DNA of 64,000 nucleotides from Endomicrobium sp. Lineage in GTDB: Bacteria; Elusimicrobiota; Endomicrobiia; Endomicrobiales; Endomicrobiaceae. Made by a program: the position numbers and the translations under genes. Shown piece by piece: positions 19,974-29,063 of the stretch. Below the pieces are notes generated by a model, which saw nothing but the letters and a program-made list of their open reading frames with translations, ran no database searches and was not told the origin of the DNA. The stretch lies in the NCBI GenBank assembly GCA_031262885.1, contig JAISGV010000003.1, positions 124,001 through 188,000 of the forward strand, written 5' to 3'. Within the stretch, counting starts at the first letter, position 1. The number at the start of each line of letters is the position of its first letter.

Positions 19974-20869
19974 ATGATATAACAGAAAAATATTTTTTTT
20001 TGAAAAAAATATTTTTAAGTGGTTGTGAAATTTTTAAAAATGATACCTTATCTAATTATTGTTCTTTTGGTATTGGTGGGCCTGCTGATTTTATAGTTAA
20101 AATTCATAATGAAAAGTCTCTAATTACATTTCTAAAATATGCTAATTCTAATTTTTATGTTCTTGGTAAAGGAACTAATGTTCTTTTTTCTGACGAAGGT
20201 TATAGAGGAATTATTGTATTACTAACTGGAGAATTTAAGAAAATTAAAATTTTAAATGACAAAATATTATGTGGAAGTGGTGCTTTATTATCTGAAGTTT
20301 TAAACTTTTCTATTAAAAATAATTTACAAGGGTTAGAGTTTTGTAATGGTATTCCTGGAACTGTGGGAGGTGCAGTATATGGTAATTCAGGAACTAGAAA
20401 TATTTGGTTAAGTTCAGTAATAGAAAATATAGATATTTATAAAAAAAATGAAAAAATACATTTAAATAGAAAAAAAATACCATTTAATTATAGATATAGC
20501 GGGTTGAATAATTGTATAATCTCTGATGTAGTTTTTTCACTAAAAAAAAGTAACTCCAATAAAAATAATAAAACATTAGAGGTTGTTAATAGTACAAATT
20601 ACCGTTTATATTCACAACCTATATTTATGCCAAATGCTGGTAGTATTTTTAAGAATCCTAATAATATGAATGTTGGCAAACTAATTGAATCCATGAACCT
20701 AAAAGGCAAACGTATAGGTGGAGCACAAATATCAGAATTACATGGTAATTTCATTGTTAATACAGGTAAGGCATCGTCAAAAGATGTAATGTTATTAATA
20801 AATTTAATAAAGAAAAAAGCTAGAAAACAATTTAATATAAATCTTGAATTAGAAATAAATATTTTTTAA
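19940..20869 (+). CDS. murB: UDP-N-acetylenolpyruvoylglucosamine reductase
   Basis: MurB is a flavoprotein that makes UDP-MurNAc using NADPH. FAD-binding segments CSFGIGGPADFIV, LGKGTNVLFSDEGYRG and FCNGIPGTVGGAVYGNSG are present, followed by YRYSGL, the proton-donor serine in AGSIFKNP and a C-terminal catalytic Glu. At 309 residues and with the YRYS pattern it looks like the type II enzyme. The ATG lies inside murC (34-base overlap); its exact start is uncertain, but no closer alternative with a better ribosome site is in frame. No ddl follows. Confidence 0.95.
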   Translation: MENRRKIVNNLNDITEKYFFLKKIFLSGCEIFKNDTLSNYCSFGIGGPADFIVKIHNEKSLITFLKYANSNFYVLGKGTNVLFSDEGYRGIIVLLTGEFKKIKILNDKILCGSGALLSEVLNFSIKNNLQGLEFCNGIPGTVGGAVYGNSGTRNIWLSSVIENIDIYKKNEKIHLNRKKIPFNYRYSGLNNCIISDVVFSLKKSNSNKNNKTLEVVNSTNYRLYSQPIFMPNAGSIFKNPNNMNVGKLIESMNLKGKRIGGAQISELHGNFIVNTGKASSKDVMLLINLIKKKARKQFNINLELEINIF

Positions 20870-20906
20870 TTTGATATTAAATATTGATATATGGAAATAC
20901 TAAATA

Positions 20907-21656
20907 GTGAAGAAAAATAAATATTTATATAATTACTATTATAAAAAAAATAATAATAAATTTTCTAAATTATTTTTTTACACTTTATTTTTTGTTTTTA
21001 TAATATTTTTGATGTATTTTATAACTAATAAAATGAAAGTTGAAAATATAGAAATTTTTGGAACTAAAAATATTTCCAAAGAAGAAATTCAAAAAGTTTT
21101 ACCTTTAAATATAGGAGATAAATTAATAAGTCTCGATTTATTAAATATTGAACATAAGTTAAAACTTTATAAACCTGAATTAAAAGATGTTGTAGTTAGC
21201 AGAGGATGGAAAAAAATCAAAATTCAATTTAAAGAAAGAAAACCTGAAGCATTTTTATTTTACAATAAGATAAAAACAGGAATAGATTTTGATAATGTTA
21301 TGTTTCCTTTATATGGGACTTATAAGAATGTTGTTGTCCCCATTCTTTTTTATCAATCTATGAATGAAAGAATAAAATTAGTAACATTTTTAAAGAACTT
21401 AAAAAACATTGATAGTTCTTTCTTAAAAAAAATACTTCATATAAAGTTGAATAGTTTTGACGAGATGATACTATTAATGCGTAATGGTACTATAATTTTA
21501 TGGGGAACAGAATTAACAATACATTTGCAAGATAAATATTCTAAGTTCATAAAAATTTATAAAGATGCAGAAAGAAGATATTCTAAATTAGACTATATAG
21601 ATATGACTTCTTATTATTGGGGGAAAGCAATAGTTAAACCAGTTAATTATATTTAG
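20907..21656 (+). CDS. ftsQ: Cell division protein FtsQ/DivIB
   Basis: FtsQ is the bitopic divisome scaffold that links FtsB/FtsL to the septal machinery. A lysine-rich cytoplasmic tail of about 25 residues is followed by one membrane segment (LFFYTLFFVFIIFLMYF), then a POTRA-like region starting VENIEIFGTKNISKEEIQKV and a beta domain. The GTG start at 20907 is the first codon in the frame that preserves the tail. The position between murB and ftsA is the usual one. Sequence conservation of FtsQ is low, so the context carries weight in the call. Confidence 0.9.
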   Translation: MKKNKYLYNYYYKKNNNKFSKLFFYTLFFVFIIFLMYFITNKMKVENIEIFGTKNISKEEIQKVLPLNIGDKLISLDLLNIEHKLKLYKPELKDVVVSRGWKKIKIQFKERKPEAFLFYNKIKTGIDFDNVMFPLYGTYKNVVVPILFYQSMNERIKLVTFLKNLKNIDSSFLKKILHIKLNSFDEMILLMRNGTIILWGTELTIHLQDKYSKFIKIYKDAERRYSKLDYIDMTSYYWGKAIVKPVNYI

Positions 21657-21670
21657 TTAGGGGTTACAGA

Positions 21671-22939
21671 ATGGGAAAACCAATAATTATAGCAGGAATT
21701 GATATTGGAAGTAATAATATATGTTGTGTTGTTGGTATGTATAATTCTGAATCAGGATTAGTTAAAATTATTGATGCAATAAGAAAGCAATGTGATGGCA
21801 TTAAAGCCGGATCAATTACTAATATACAAGAAGCTGCTTTATGCATGAAAGGAATTATTGAAAAATTAGAAAAATCTCTAGATGAACCAATAAAAAATAT
21901 AGTAATAGGAATACGAGGTAATTTTATAATATCAAGACATTCTAAAGGTATTGTAAATATGGACCATGTTAATAAAGAAATTACTTTTGATACAATTGAA
22001 AGCGTTTTAGAAAATGCTAGAAAGCAGATTAGAGTAGATCCTGAACAAGAAATACTTCAAATTGTTCCTATAGAATACATATTAAATCAACAAAGAGGAA
22101 TACATAATCCTGTTGGTATGGAAGGAACTTATATAGAAGTTTCTGTATGTGCTTTTGTTGCTCCAAGTAATAGTATGAAAAATCTAACCAAAGTATTAAA
22201 ATCACTAGATATAGAGAATGATATTAGAGTTTATGGTTATTTAACTACAAGTGATATGTTAGTTACAAAAGAAGAAAAAGAGCTAAGTTGTTTAGTGATC
22301 GATTTTGGAGGGTTAACTACAGGGTTGATCCATTATACAAATGGTATGCTTAGTAACGCAGATGAAATTTTAGATGGCTCAGATTACATTACAAAAGATA
22401 TTGGACATAAATTAAGAACCACTTATTCTCTTTCAAAAGAAATTAAAGAAACCTATGGAGCCGCTTTTATACATGATAATTTCGAGGATAAAGAATTTGA
22501 ATATAAAATAGCAGATGGTAAAAGTATAAAAAAATGTAGTAGATTCGAGTTAGTTAATGGTGTAATAATGCCAAGAGTTGATAGAATTATGTATAAAATA
22601 AAAGAACTAATAGAAAGGAATGATTATGGAGATGATTTTTTATCTGGTGGGATAATACTTACTGGAGGTGGGGCTAAACTTCCAGGAATTACAGAAGCTT
22701 TTGAAAAAGTATTTAATTGTCCAGTAAGATTAGGTTTTGTAAATTTTAATAAACTTGTAGGATTAAGCGATATATCATTTGATTCTTCATATACTACTGC
22801 AATAGGAGCTATAATGTACGGATTTTCAAATTTTAATCATTTTAATACTTCTAAAAAATTACAAAAAAAAGTTTTTAAGAAGAATATTTTTTTTAGAATA
22901 TCAAAAAAAATATCTAAATGGGCTGAGGAAATATTTTAA
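21671..22939 (+). CDS. ftsA: Cell division protein FtsA
   Basis: FtsA is an actin-like ATPase that tethers FtsZ filaments to the inner membrane. The phosphate-1 motif AGIDIGSNNICCVVG, phosphate-2 VIDFGGLTTGL and adenosine motif LTGGGAKLPGI are present, with the SHS2/1C region around residues 85-160. The last residues, FFRISKKISKWAEEIF, form the amphipathic membrane-targeting helix. Its stop codon is immediately followed by the ftsZ ATG, with no gap. AGGGG precedes ATG 21671. Confidence 0.97.
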   Translation: MGKPIIIAGIDIGSNNICCVVGMYNSESGLVKIIDAIRKQCDGIKAGSITNIQEAALCMKGIIEKLEKSLDEPIKNIVIGIRGNFIISRHSKGIVNMDHVNKEITFDTIESVLENARKQIRVDPEQEILQIVPIEYILNQQRGIHNPVGMEGTYIEVSVCAFVAPSNSMKNLTKVLKSLDIENDIRVYGYLTTSDMLVTKEEKELSCLVIDFGGLTTGLIHYTNGMLSNADEILDGSDYITKDIGHKLRTTYSLSKEIKETYGAAFIHDNFEDKEFEYKIADGKSIKKCSRFELVNGVIMPRVDRIMYKIKELIERNDYGDDFLSGGIILTGGGAKLPGITEAFEKVFNCPVRLGFVNFNKLVGLSDISFDSSYTTAIGAIMYGFSNFNHFNTSKKLQKKVFKKNIFFRISKKISKWAEEIF

Positions 22940-24055
22940 ATGGGCAGTATAAGAGTAGTTACAACAACTTCCACAAGAGAACAAAATAATAATACAATGC
23001 AACCTGCAATTATTAAAATTTTAGGAGTAGGAGGAGGAGGATGCAATGCTGTTAATAGAATGATTTCAACTAATGTAGGAAATGTTGAATTTGTAGCAAT
23101 AAATACAGATGCGCAAGCATTATTAAAATCGTTGGCTCCAGATGTTTTACAAATAGGAGAGAAAATAACTAAAGGATTAGGAGTAGGAGGAAATCCTGAA
23201 GTAGGAAGACGTGCGGCAGAAGAAAGTGCAGAGGAAATAAGAGATAGATTAATAGGTGCAGACATGGTTTTTATTACGGCAGGTATGGGCGGTGGTACTG
23301 GAACAGGTGCCGCACCTGTAGTTGCTAAACTTGCAAAAGAAGAAGGCATATTAACTGTAGGTGTTGTTACTAGACCATTTGAACATGAAGGAAAAATAAG
23401 AATGTCACAAGCTGAAGAAGGAATAAGAAATCTTAAGGAATATACTGATGCATTAATTGTCATTCCTAATGAAAGAGTCTTTGGAATAATAAATGAAATG
23501 GTAGCTCTTAATTCCTTCTATCATATTATTGATGATGTTTTAAGGCAAAGCATTCAAGCCATTACTGATGTTATAACTGTGACAGGAGAAATTAATAGAG
23601 ATTTTGCAGATGTAAAAAATATATTAATTAATTCAGGAACAGCTTTAATAGGAATGGGAGAAAGTTCTAGTGCAAACGTAAAAGAAGCTGTTAGAAAAGC
23701 GGTAACAAGCCCATTATTAGATAATTATGATATATCTAAAGCAGAAAAAGCTCTAGTTAATATAACCACAAGTGCTAAGGATACCGCATTGATATTACAA
23801 GAAATTTTTAATGATATTAAGAGTTATGGTATAAGCGGACACATATTTTTAGGTCATACAATAGATGAGACATTAGATAATAAAGTTAAAATAACTATTA
23901 TTGCAACAGGATTTAATAAATCAACTCTATTAGATAAAAATACTAAAAAAAAGTTTACTCAAAAGGATTTCGACACAGAGGAAGTGGATACAGCTAAACC
24001 TGTATATACATATTGGAAACCAAAATTTTTAAAATATCAAAGAAAAGATGTATAA
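22940..24055 (+). CDS. ftsZ: Cell division protein FtsZ
   Basis: FtsZ is the tubulin-like GTPase that forms the division ring. The GTP-binding glycine loop GMGGGTGTGAAPVVA, the N-terminal KILGVGGGGCNAVNRMI and the catalytic T7 loop EINRDFADVKNIL are intact. The C-terminal linker is short and the end (PKFLKYQRKDV) only loosely resembles the usual IPxFLR-type conserved tail that binds FtsA. Length is 371 residues. No ribosome site separates it from ftsA; initiation is probably coupled or uses the AGGAA inside the ftsA end. Confidence 0.97.
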   Translation: MGSIRVVTTTSTREQNNNTMQPAIIKILGVGGGGCNAVNRMISTNVGNVEFVAINTDAQALLKSLAPDVLQIGEKITKGLGVGGNPEVGRRAAEESAEEIRDRLIGADMVFITAGMGGGTGTGAAPVVAKLAKEEGILTVGVVTRPFEHEGKIRMSQAEEGIRNLKEYTDALIVIPNERVFGIINEMVALNSFYHIIDDVLRQSIQAITDVITVTGEINRDFADVKNILINSGTALIGMGESSSANVKEAVRKAVTSPLLDNYDISKAEKALVNITTSAKDTALILQEIFNDIKSYGISGHIFLGHTIDETLDNKVKITIIATGFNKSTLLDKNTKKKFTQKDFDTEEVDTAKPVYTYWKPKFLKYQRKDV

Positions 24056-24064
24056 AGACCAAAA

Positions 24065-24673
24065 ATGAAAAATATAAAATATAATATAAAGCGTAGAAAT
24101 AATAATTCAACTATTTTATACTTAATAATTAAATGGATATTTAAGGTAATATTTAAATTATTTTATAGAATTAGTATAAAAGGAGTTAATAATCTACCTA
24201 AAAAAGGTGGAGCTATAATTGCTTCAAATCATTTAAGTGTTTTAGATCCTCCTTTAATAGGAGTAGCTGTAAAACGTATTATATTTTTTATGGCAAAAAA
24301 AGAGTTATTTGATATCTCTTTTTTAAGATTTATTTTCCATAAAACTAATGTTTTTCCGGTAAATAGAAACAACATGTTTAATATTAATACAATTAAATAT
24401 GCTATAAATATACTCATTAATGGGAATATTTTATTAATGTTTCCTGAAGGAACTAGAGGAAAGACAAAAAAGATAAAACATGGAATAGGAATGATAGCTT
24501 GTAAAGCTAATGTTCCTATAATTCCAGTAAAAATAAGAAACACAGACCAACCTTTGAAGTTTAAAAAGGTGAAGATAAAATTTGGCTCTCCTATCTATCC
24601 TCCTATTTATTATAATAAAACCGATTATGGAATACTAACAGATAAAGTATTTAAAATTATAACTAAAATGTAA
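24065..24673 (+). CDS. plsC: 1-acyl-sn-glycerol-3-phosphate acyltransferase
   Basis: PlsC acylates lysophosphatidic acid to phosphatidic acid at the inner membrane. The four acyltransferase blocks are seen: NHLSVLDPP (HX4D), the region around FPVNRNN, FPEGTRGKTKKIKHG, and VPIIPVKI. One N-terminal hydrophobic segment (YLIIKWIFKVIFKLFY) anchors it. Length is 202 residues. With PlsX at 48 kb it covers two of the three usual PlsX-PlsY-PlsC steps; plsY is not in this window. It ends eight bases before the 3' end of the convergent tmRNA gene. Confidence 0.93.
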   Translation: MKNIKYNIKRRNNNSTILYLIIKWIFKVIFKLFYRISIKGVNNLPKKGGAIIASNHLSVLDPPLIGVAVKRIIFFMAKKELFDISFLRFIFHKTNVFPVNRNNMFNINTIKYAINILINGNILLMFPEGTRGKTKKIKHGIGMIACKANVPIIPVKIRNTDQPLKFKKVKIKFGSPIYPPIYYNKTDYGILTDKVFKIITKM

Positions 24674-24680
24674 TTTATAA

Positions 24681-24984
24681 TGGAGGTGGCGGGAATCGAA
24701 CCCGCGTCCGAAAAAAAAATCGATAAAACAATTTTTTACAGGTTTAGCCTATAACAACAAAAACAATATCTATAAAATTAGACATTAAATAGACATTTTC
24801 TACTATTACTGATTTATTTGTATAGCTTTATATTTTTGGTTCTTTTTTTATGCAGCCATTGCTAAATTATTACTATTATACTTTTCGTTTGCGTTTATTT
24901 TTTAGTCGATTTTTCCGGAGCCATCGACTAACTCCGACCTGTTGTTTTATCTAAATTAATTCCGTCGAAACCTATTTCACCCCC
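24681..24984 (-). ncRNA. ssrA: Transfer-messenger RNA (tmRNA)
   Basis: Minus-strand RNA of about 304 nt before CCA addition. The 5' end GGGGGTGAAATAGGTTTCGAC and the 3' end GGTTCGATTCCCGCCACCTCCA are the conserved tRNA-like halves; they form a seven-pair acceptor stem with G-U at the third pair, the alanine identity element. The tag frame (24892-24848) reads GCA AAC GAA ... GCT GCA TAA, giving the proteolysis tag ANEKYNSNNLAMAA. CCA is not encoded. The molecule is short because the pseudoknot region between tag and tRNA domain is compact and A/T-rich. Its first 13 bases overlap the end of tadA on the same strand. Confidence 0.96.
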
Positions 24985-25427
24985 GAATAAATATATGATT
25001 TATTTATTTCTCTTTTTTTTTTAAAAAAGTTTTTTATAATACTAGAACATTTTATTTTTAAATCATGATTTTTATTTTCTATAATTTCTACATTATTATA
25101 TTTTTCTTTATAATGTTTATTAATTATACTTCCAATGACTATTCTTTTTATTCTAGCATTAATTAAAGCTCCTATACACATGAGACATGGTTCAATTGTA
25201 ACGTACAAATAACAATTATTTAGTCTGTAATTATTAATTTTTTTTGTAGCTTTTTTTAAAGCTATTATTTCTGCATGAGCTGTAGGATCTATTAAATTAA
25301 TACATTGATTAAACCCTTTAGAAATGATTTTATTGTTTTTAACTATAATAGCTCCAACTGGAACTTCATTTATATTTAATGCTTTCTTAGCTTCAACAAA
25401 AGCTTGATATAAAAAAAATGTATCCAT
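24972..25427 (-). CDS. tadA: tRNA-specific adenosine deaminase
   Basis: TadA deaminates A34 to inosine in tRNA-Arg(ACG). The zinc and catalytic motifs TAHAEII (HAE) and EPCLMC (PCxxC) are intact. Residues 1-150 form the cytidine/deoxycytidylate deaminase fold, ending KKREINKSYIYSGVK. The last codons TCG GGG GTG AAA TAG are also the first bases of mature tmRNA, so the two genes overlap by 13 bases on the same strand. No strong ribosome site is visible before ATG 25427. It is divergent from glyQ. Confidence 0.93.
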   Translation of the reverse strand: MDTFFLYQAFVEAKKALNINEVPVGAIIVKNNKIISKGFNQCINLIDPTAHAEIIALKKATKKINNYRLNNCYLYVTIEPCLMCIGALINARIKRIVIGSIINKHYKEKYNNVEIIENKNHDLKIKCSSIIKNFFKKKREINKSYIYSGVK

Positions 25428-25511
25428 TTTATAATGAGATTTATTTTAAATATTATTGTTATTATGATAGTACTTATTATATTTAGTAGTCAAGTTTACT
25501 AACATTAATTA

Positions 25512-25520
25512 TGTTATAAT
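25512..25520 (+). promoter_or_regulatory. Extended -10 promoter for glyQS
   Basis: TGTTATAAT matches an extended -10 (TGnTATAAT) about 55 bases before the glyQ ATG. The -35 region is poor, as is usual for extended -10 promoters. The predicted leader would be about 48 bases and contains AGGAGA before the ATG. No T-box structure is visible. Confidence 0.5.
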
Positions 25521-25574
25521 AAAAAAATATGAATATATAATTGCTGTAAATATTTGATAGTAGGAGATGAAATA

Positions 25575-26450
25575 ATGAATTTCCAAAATATTATAATGAA
25601 TTTGCAAAAATTTTGGTCTAACAAAGGTTGTCTTATATGGCATTCATATGATTTGGAAAAGGGAGCAGGGACATTTAATCCTGCAACTTTTTTATATTCT
25701 TTGAATAAAACATCTTGGAATGTTGCTTATGTTGAATCTTCCAGAAGGCCTAGTGATGGTAGATATGGTAAAAATCCTAATAGATTACAACACTATTACC
25801 AATTTCAAGTCGTTATGAAACCTGTGCCAAATGATATACAAGCTGTATATTTTAAAAGTTTAAAAGTTTTGGGAATTGATTGTGAAGAACATGATATAAA
25901 ATTTATAGAGGATAATTGGGAGTCTCCAACACTTGGAGCTTGTGGTTTAGGCTGGGAAGTATGGCTTGATGGTATTGAAATAACTCAATTTACGTACTTT
26001 CAACAAATTGGAGGTGTTGAGATATATCCTATATTAATTGAAATAACTTATGGGCTTGAAAGATTAGCCATGAATATTCAAAAGAAGAATAATATTTACG
26101 ATATATTATGGGATAACAATAATACTTATGGATATATTCATCTTGAAAATGAAAAACAATGGTCTTCTTATAATTTTCAGGAATCTAATATAATTCTATT
26201 AAAAAAATCTTTTATTGCTTATGAAAATGAAGCAATTTTTTTAATAAAAAAAAAGTTATTAATTCCTGCATATGACGCTGTTATTAAATGTTCACATTTA
26301 TTTAATTTATTGGAGGCTAGATCTGCTATTGCTGTTTCTGAAAGACAAGATTATATATTAAGATTATATTCAATCTCAAAAGCTATTGTAAAAGAATATA
26401 TGAAAAAATCAAATGTAAAAAATTATGGAGAATTTAATAAAAAATGTTAA
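25575..26450 (+). CDS. glyQ: Glycyl-tRNA synthetase alpha subunit
   Basis: GlyQ is the catalytic subunit of the alpha2beta2 glycyl-tRNA synthetase. MNFQNIIMNLQKFWSNKGC, GAGTFNPATFL, YVESSRRPSDGRYGKNPNR and EITYGLERL are unmistakable. The track's TTG start at 25554 is replaced by ATG 25575, which has AGGAGA seven bases upstream and gives the family's N-terminus. The protein is 291 residues. The 3' end overlaps glyS by seven bases. The separate alpha and beta genes are the bacterial arrangement; an archaeal/eukaryote-type GlyRS is absent here. Confidence 0.97.
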   Translation: MNFQNIIMNLQKFWSNKGCLIWHSYDLEKGAGTFNPATFLYSLNKTSWNVAYVESSRRPSDGRYGKNPNRLQHYYQFQVVMKPVPNDIQAVYFKSLKVLGIDCEEHDIKFIEDNWESPTLGACGLGWEVWLDGIEITQFTYFQQIGGVEIYPILIEITYGLERLAMNIQKKNNIYDILWDNNNTYGYIHLENEKQWSSYNFQESNIILLKKSFIAYENEAIFLIKKKLLIPAYDAVIKCSHLFNLLEARSAIAVSERQDYILRLYSISKAIVKEYMKKSNVKNYGEFNKKC

Positions 26451-28537
26451 TAGAATTAAAAGATGCAATTTTAGAAATAAGATCAGAAGAATTACCTGTT
26501 TCATATATAGAATCCGCTATAGAACAAATTGGATTATTATCTAAAAAATTGTTATCTGAATATAAAATACATTATGATTCATTAAATACTTACGCTACTT
26601 CAAGAAGACTTATATTATTAGTAAATAATATTAATACTACAGAAAAATATTTCTTTAAAGAAATAATTGGCCCAAACATACAAATGATGAGGAACGCAAA
26701 TGGAGAATATACTGAATTAGCAAAGAAGTTTGCTGTCAAGAACAATATTAACTTAAATAAAATAAATAATAATTATGTAAACAAAAATGGGCGTTATTCT
26801 TTAAATATTAAAGTTAGATACGAAAAAATTGAAATCTTACTCTCAAAAATATTTCTTAAAATATTAAAAAATATACATTTTCCTAAAAGTATGATATGGA
26901 ATAGTAGTAAGTTTAAATTTGCAAGGCCAATAAGAAATATATTGGCCATTTATGGTAGAAAAAAAATAAAATTTCAAATTGCTAACTTAAACACTACAAA
27001 TCATACAACTGGCTTGCATTCTTATAATAGTAAAAAAATAAAAATAAATTCTGCAACTGATTATATTAATAAAATGAATAATAACTTTGTTATTATTAAT
27101 CAATATATAAGGTTAATGAAAATAAAAGAAGGTATTTTAAATGCAGTTAAAAATCTTGGATGCGTTGAAGAAGATGTGAATTTACTTAAAGAACTAAATT
27201 ATTTAGTAGAATATCCTTCAGTTATATTATGTACTTTTAATAAAAAGTATCTTGTTCTACCTAGGGTCGTAGTTAAAACATGCATAATAAAAAATCAAAA
27301 GTGTTTTTTAGTTAATGATAAAAGTAACAAATTATTAAATTATTTTATATGTATTAAAAATGGTATTTCTAATAATAATTTAATTATAAAAAATGGATAT
27401 GAACAAGCTGTAGAAGCAAGATTATCAGACGCTTTATTTTTTTATAATAAAGATATAAAAAATAAAATTATAATTAATTTTACTGGTTTAAAGAATGTTA
27501 TCTTTCATAAAGATATGGGGTCTGTTTACGATAAATTAATGAGAATAAAAACTATTGCTAAGTTTTTAAATGATAAACTAAACGTTAAAATTAATAATGC
27601 TTTATTATATAAAGCTATTATGCTATCAAAAACAGATTTATTAAGTAAAATGGTTTTTGAGTACCCTATTTTACAAGGTAAAATAGGGAAAATTTATGCG
27701 TTACAACATGGCGAATCGTTAGATATTGCAAATGCTATAGAACAACATTATTTACCAAATAAATATTTAGATAAATTACCTGATAATAAACTAGCTATTT
27801 TGATATCTTTAGCTGATAAACTAGATACTATAATTACAAATTTTTTTATAGGATTAGAACCTAATGGTTCTTCAGATCCATATGGATTGCGCAGAATATG
27901 TATAGGGATCATTAGAATGATTAATACTTTTTTTTCTGATATACGAATAGATTATATTTTTAAAAAAGTAATAGTTTTTTCTAAGCGTAATTTAAATAAT
28001 AATTTAGAAATAAAAAATATTTATAATAAACTTATTGATTTTTTTATTAATAGAATAGTCAACATTTATGAGAATAAAGGTTATTGTAAAAAAGAAATTA
28101 TGGCGGTATTAAGTTGTAGTAAAACTTTTTTTAGTTTTGAAGTTTTTAATCTTAAGATAAAACTTTTTAAGGATGAGGAAAATAAAAAAAATATTATATA
28201 TATTTTATCTACATTTAAAAGACTTAATAAGATTATAATACAAACTAGTTTTAATCATGAAAATTATTACATTGATAGTAGTTTATTTGTTAATAATGTA
28301 GAAACTATTTTATATTTTAGTGCATTAAAAATTAAAAAAAATGTTTTGTATTATATGCAGAAAAAAGAATATTCAAAAGTTATAAAAGAAATGTTAACAT
28401 TAAAAATTCCGATTGATGAATTTTTTAAAAAAGTTAAAGTAATTTCATTAGATAACAAAATTATGAAAAATAGAATTGCTTTATTAAATTTTATAAAAAG
28501 TATTTATATGAACTTTCTTAATTTTTCAATATTATAA
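26444..28537 (+). CDS. glyS: Glycyl-tRNA synthetase beta subunit
   Basis: GlyS binds tRNA-Gly and is needed with GlyQ for activity. The N-terminus DAILEIRSEELPVSYIE, the middle HD-like region VFEYPILQGKIGKIYAL and EQHYLPNKY, and the signature GSSDPYGLRR are clear. The C-terminal 150 residues form a DALR-type anticodon domain, which is lysine- and asparagine-rich and weakly conserved. Length is 697 residues, normal. It starts inside glyQ, so the two are translationally coupled. Confidence 0.96.
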   Translation: MLIELKDAILEIRSEELPVSYIESAIEQIGLLSKKLLSEYKIHYDSLNTYATSRRLILLVNNINTTEKYFFKEIIGPNIQMMRNANGEYTELAKKFAVKNNINLNKINNNYVNKNGRYSLNIKVRYEKIEILLSKIFLKILKNIHFPKSMIWNSSKFKFARPIRNILAIYGRKKIKFQIANLNTTNHTTGLHSYNSKKIKINSATDYINKMNNNFVIINQYIRLMKIKEGILNAVKNLGCVEEDVNLLKELNYLVEYPSVILCTFNKKYLVLPRVVVKTCIIKNQKCFLVNDKSNKLLNYFICIKNGISNNNLIIKNGYEQAVEARLSDALFFYNKDIKNKIIINFTGLKNVIFHKDMGSVYDKLMRIKTIAKFLNDKLNVKINNALLYKAIMLSKTDLLSKMVFEYPILQGKIGKIYALQHGESLDIANAIEQHYLPNKYLDKLPDNKLAILISLADKLDTIITNFFIGLEPNGSSDPYGLRRICIGIIRMINTFFSDIRIDYIFKKVIVFSKRNLNNNLEIKNIYNKLIDFFINRIVNIYENKGYCKKEIMAVLSCSKTFFSFEVFNLKIKLFKDEENKKNIIYILSTFKRLNKIIIQTSFNHENYYIDSSLFVNNVETILYFSALKIKKNVLYYMQKKEYSKVIKEMLTLKIPIDEFFKKVKVISLDNKIMKNRIALLNFIKSIYMNFLNFSIL

Positions 28538-28540
28538 TAA

Positions 28541-29062
28541 ATGATTATTATAAATACTGGAAATGGAAAAGGTAAAACAACAGCTGCTGTAGGACAAATA
28601 ATTCGCTTTTTAAGTCATGGATTTAAAGTTTGTATGATTCAATTATTTAAAAATGAAAAATATTATGGTGAACAAAAAATATTAGTTGACCTTAAAAATT
28701 TTTATTTTTTCCCTTTCGCGAAAAACTTTAGTCCATATGATAATTTAAAAAATACAGAAATAGAGACAATAAAAGATCAATGTGCTTTAGCTTTAAATAA
28801 AGCTAAAGAAATTTTAAACAATTCAGTAATATATGACGTTTTAGTATTAGAAGAATTTAATATTGCATTAAGAAATAAATATATTGATAAACATAACTTC
28901 ATTAAATTAATTAAGTTATTATCACAAAAATTAAATTTGATTATAACAGGAAGATACGCTTCTAAAGATTTAATTAATATGGCAGATATAGTTACTGAAA
29001 TGAAAGAAATAAAACATCACTATAACAGTGGTGTAAAATTTAATAAAGGAATAGAGTTTTAG
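28541..29062 (+). CDS. cobO: Cob(I)yrinic acid a,c-diamide adenosyltransferase (CobO/BtuR type)
   Basis: This enzyme attaches the 5'-deoxyadenosyl group of ATP to reduced cobalamin or corrinoid. The P-loop NTGNGKGKTTAAVGQ at residues 4-18 and VLVLEEFNIAL at about residue 101 match the CobO/BtuR family; the C-terminal segment VTEMKEIKHHYNSGVKFNKGIEF also fits. Length is 173 residues. Directly upstream of btuF, it would adenosylate imported B12. No corrin-ring genes are present here, so salvage is the likely role. Confidence 0.93.
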   Translation: MIIINTGNGKGKTTAAVGQIIRFLSHGFKVCMIQLFKNEKYYGEQKILVDLKNFYFFPFAKNFSPYDNLKNTEIETIKDQCALALNKAKEILNNSVIYDVLVLEEFNIALRNKYIDKHNFIKLIKLLSQKLNLIITGRYASKDLINMADIVTEMKEIKHHYNSGVKFNKGIEF

Positions 29063-29063
29063 A

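Noticed and set aside
22936-23463. 175-residue minus-strand ORF
   Set aside because: It is antisense to ftsZ, low-complexity (Pro/Ser/Ala rich), and matches no family I know; it is a shadow of conserved glycine-rich FtsZ codons.
25428-25574. T-box or riboswitch before glyQS
   Set aside because: The leader from the extended -10 is only about 48 bases and contains no T-box sequence or stable stems.
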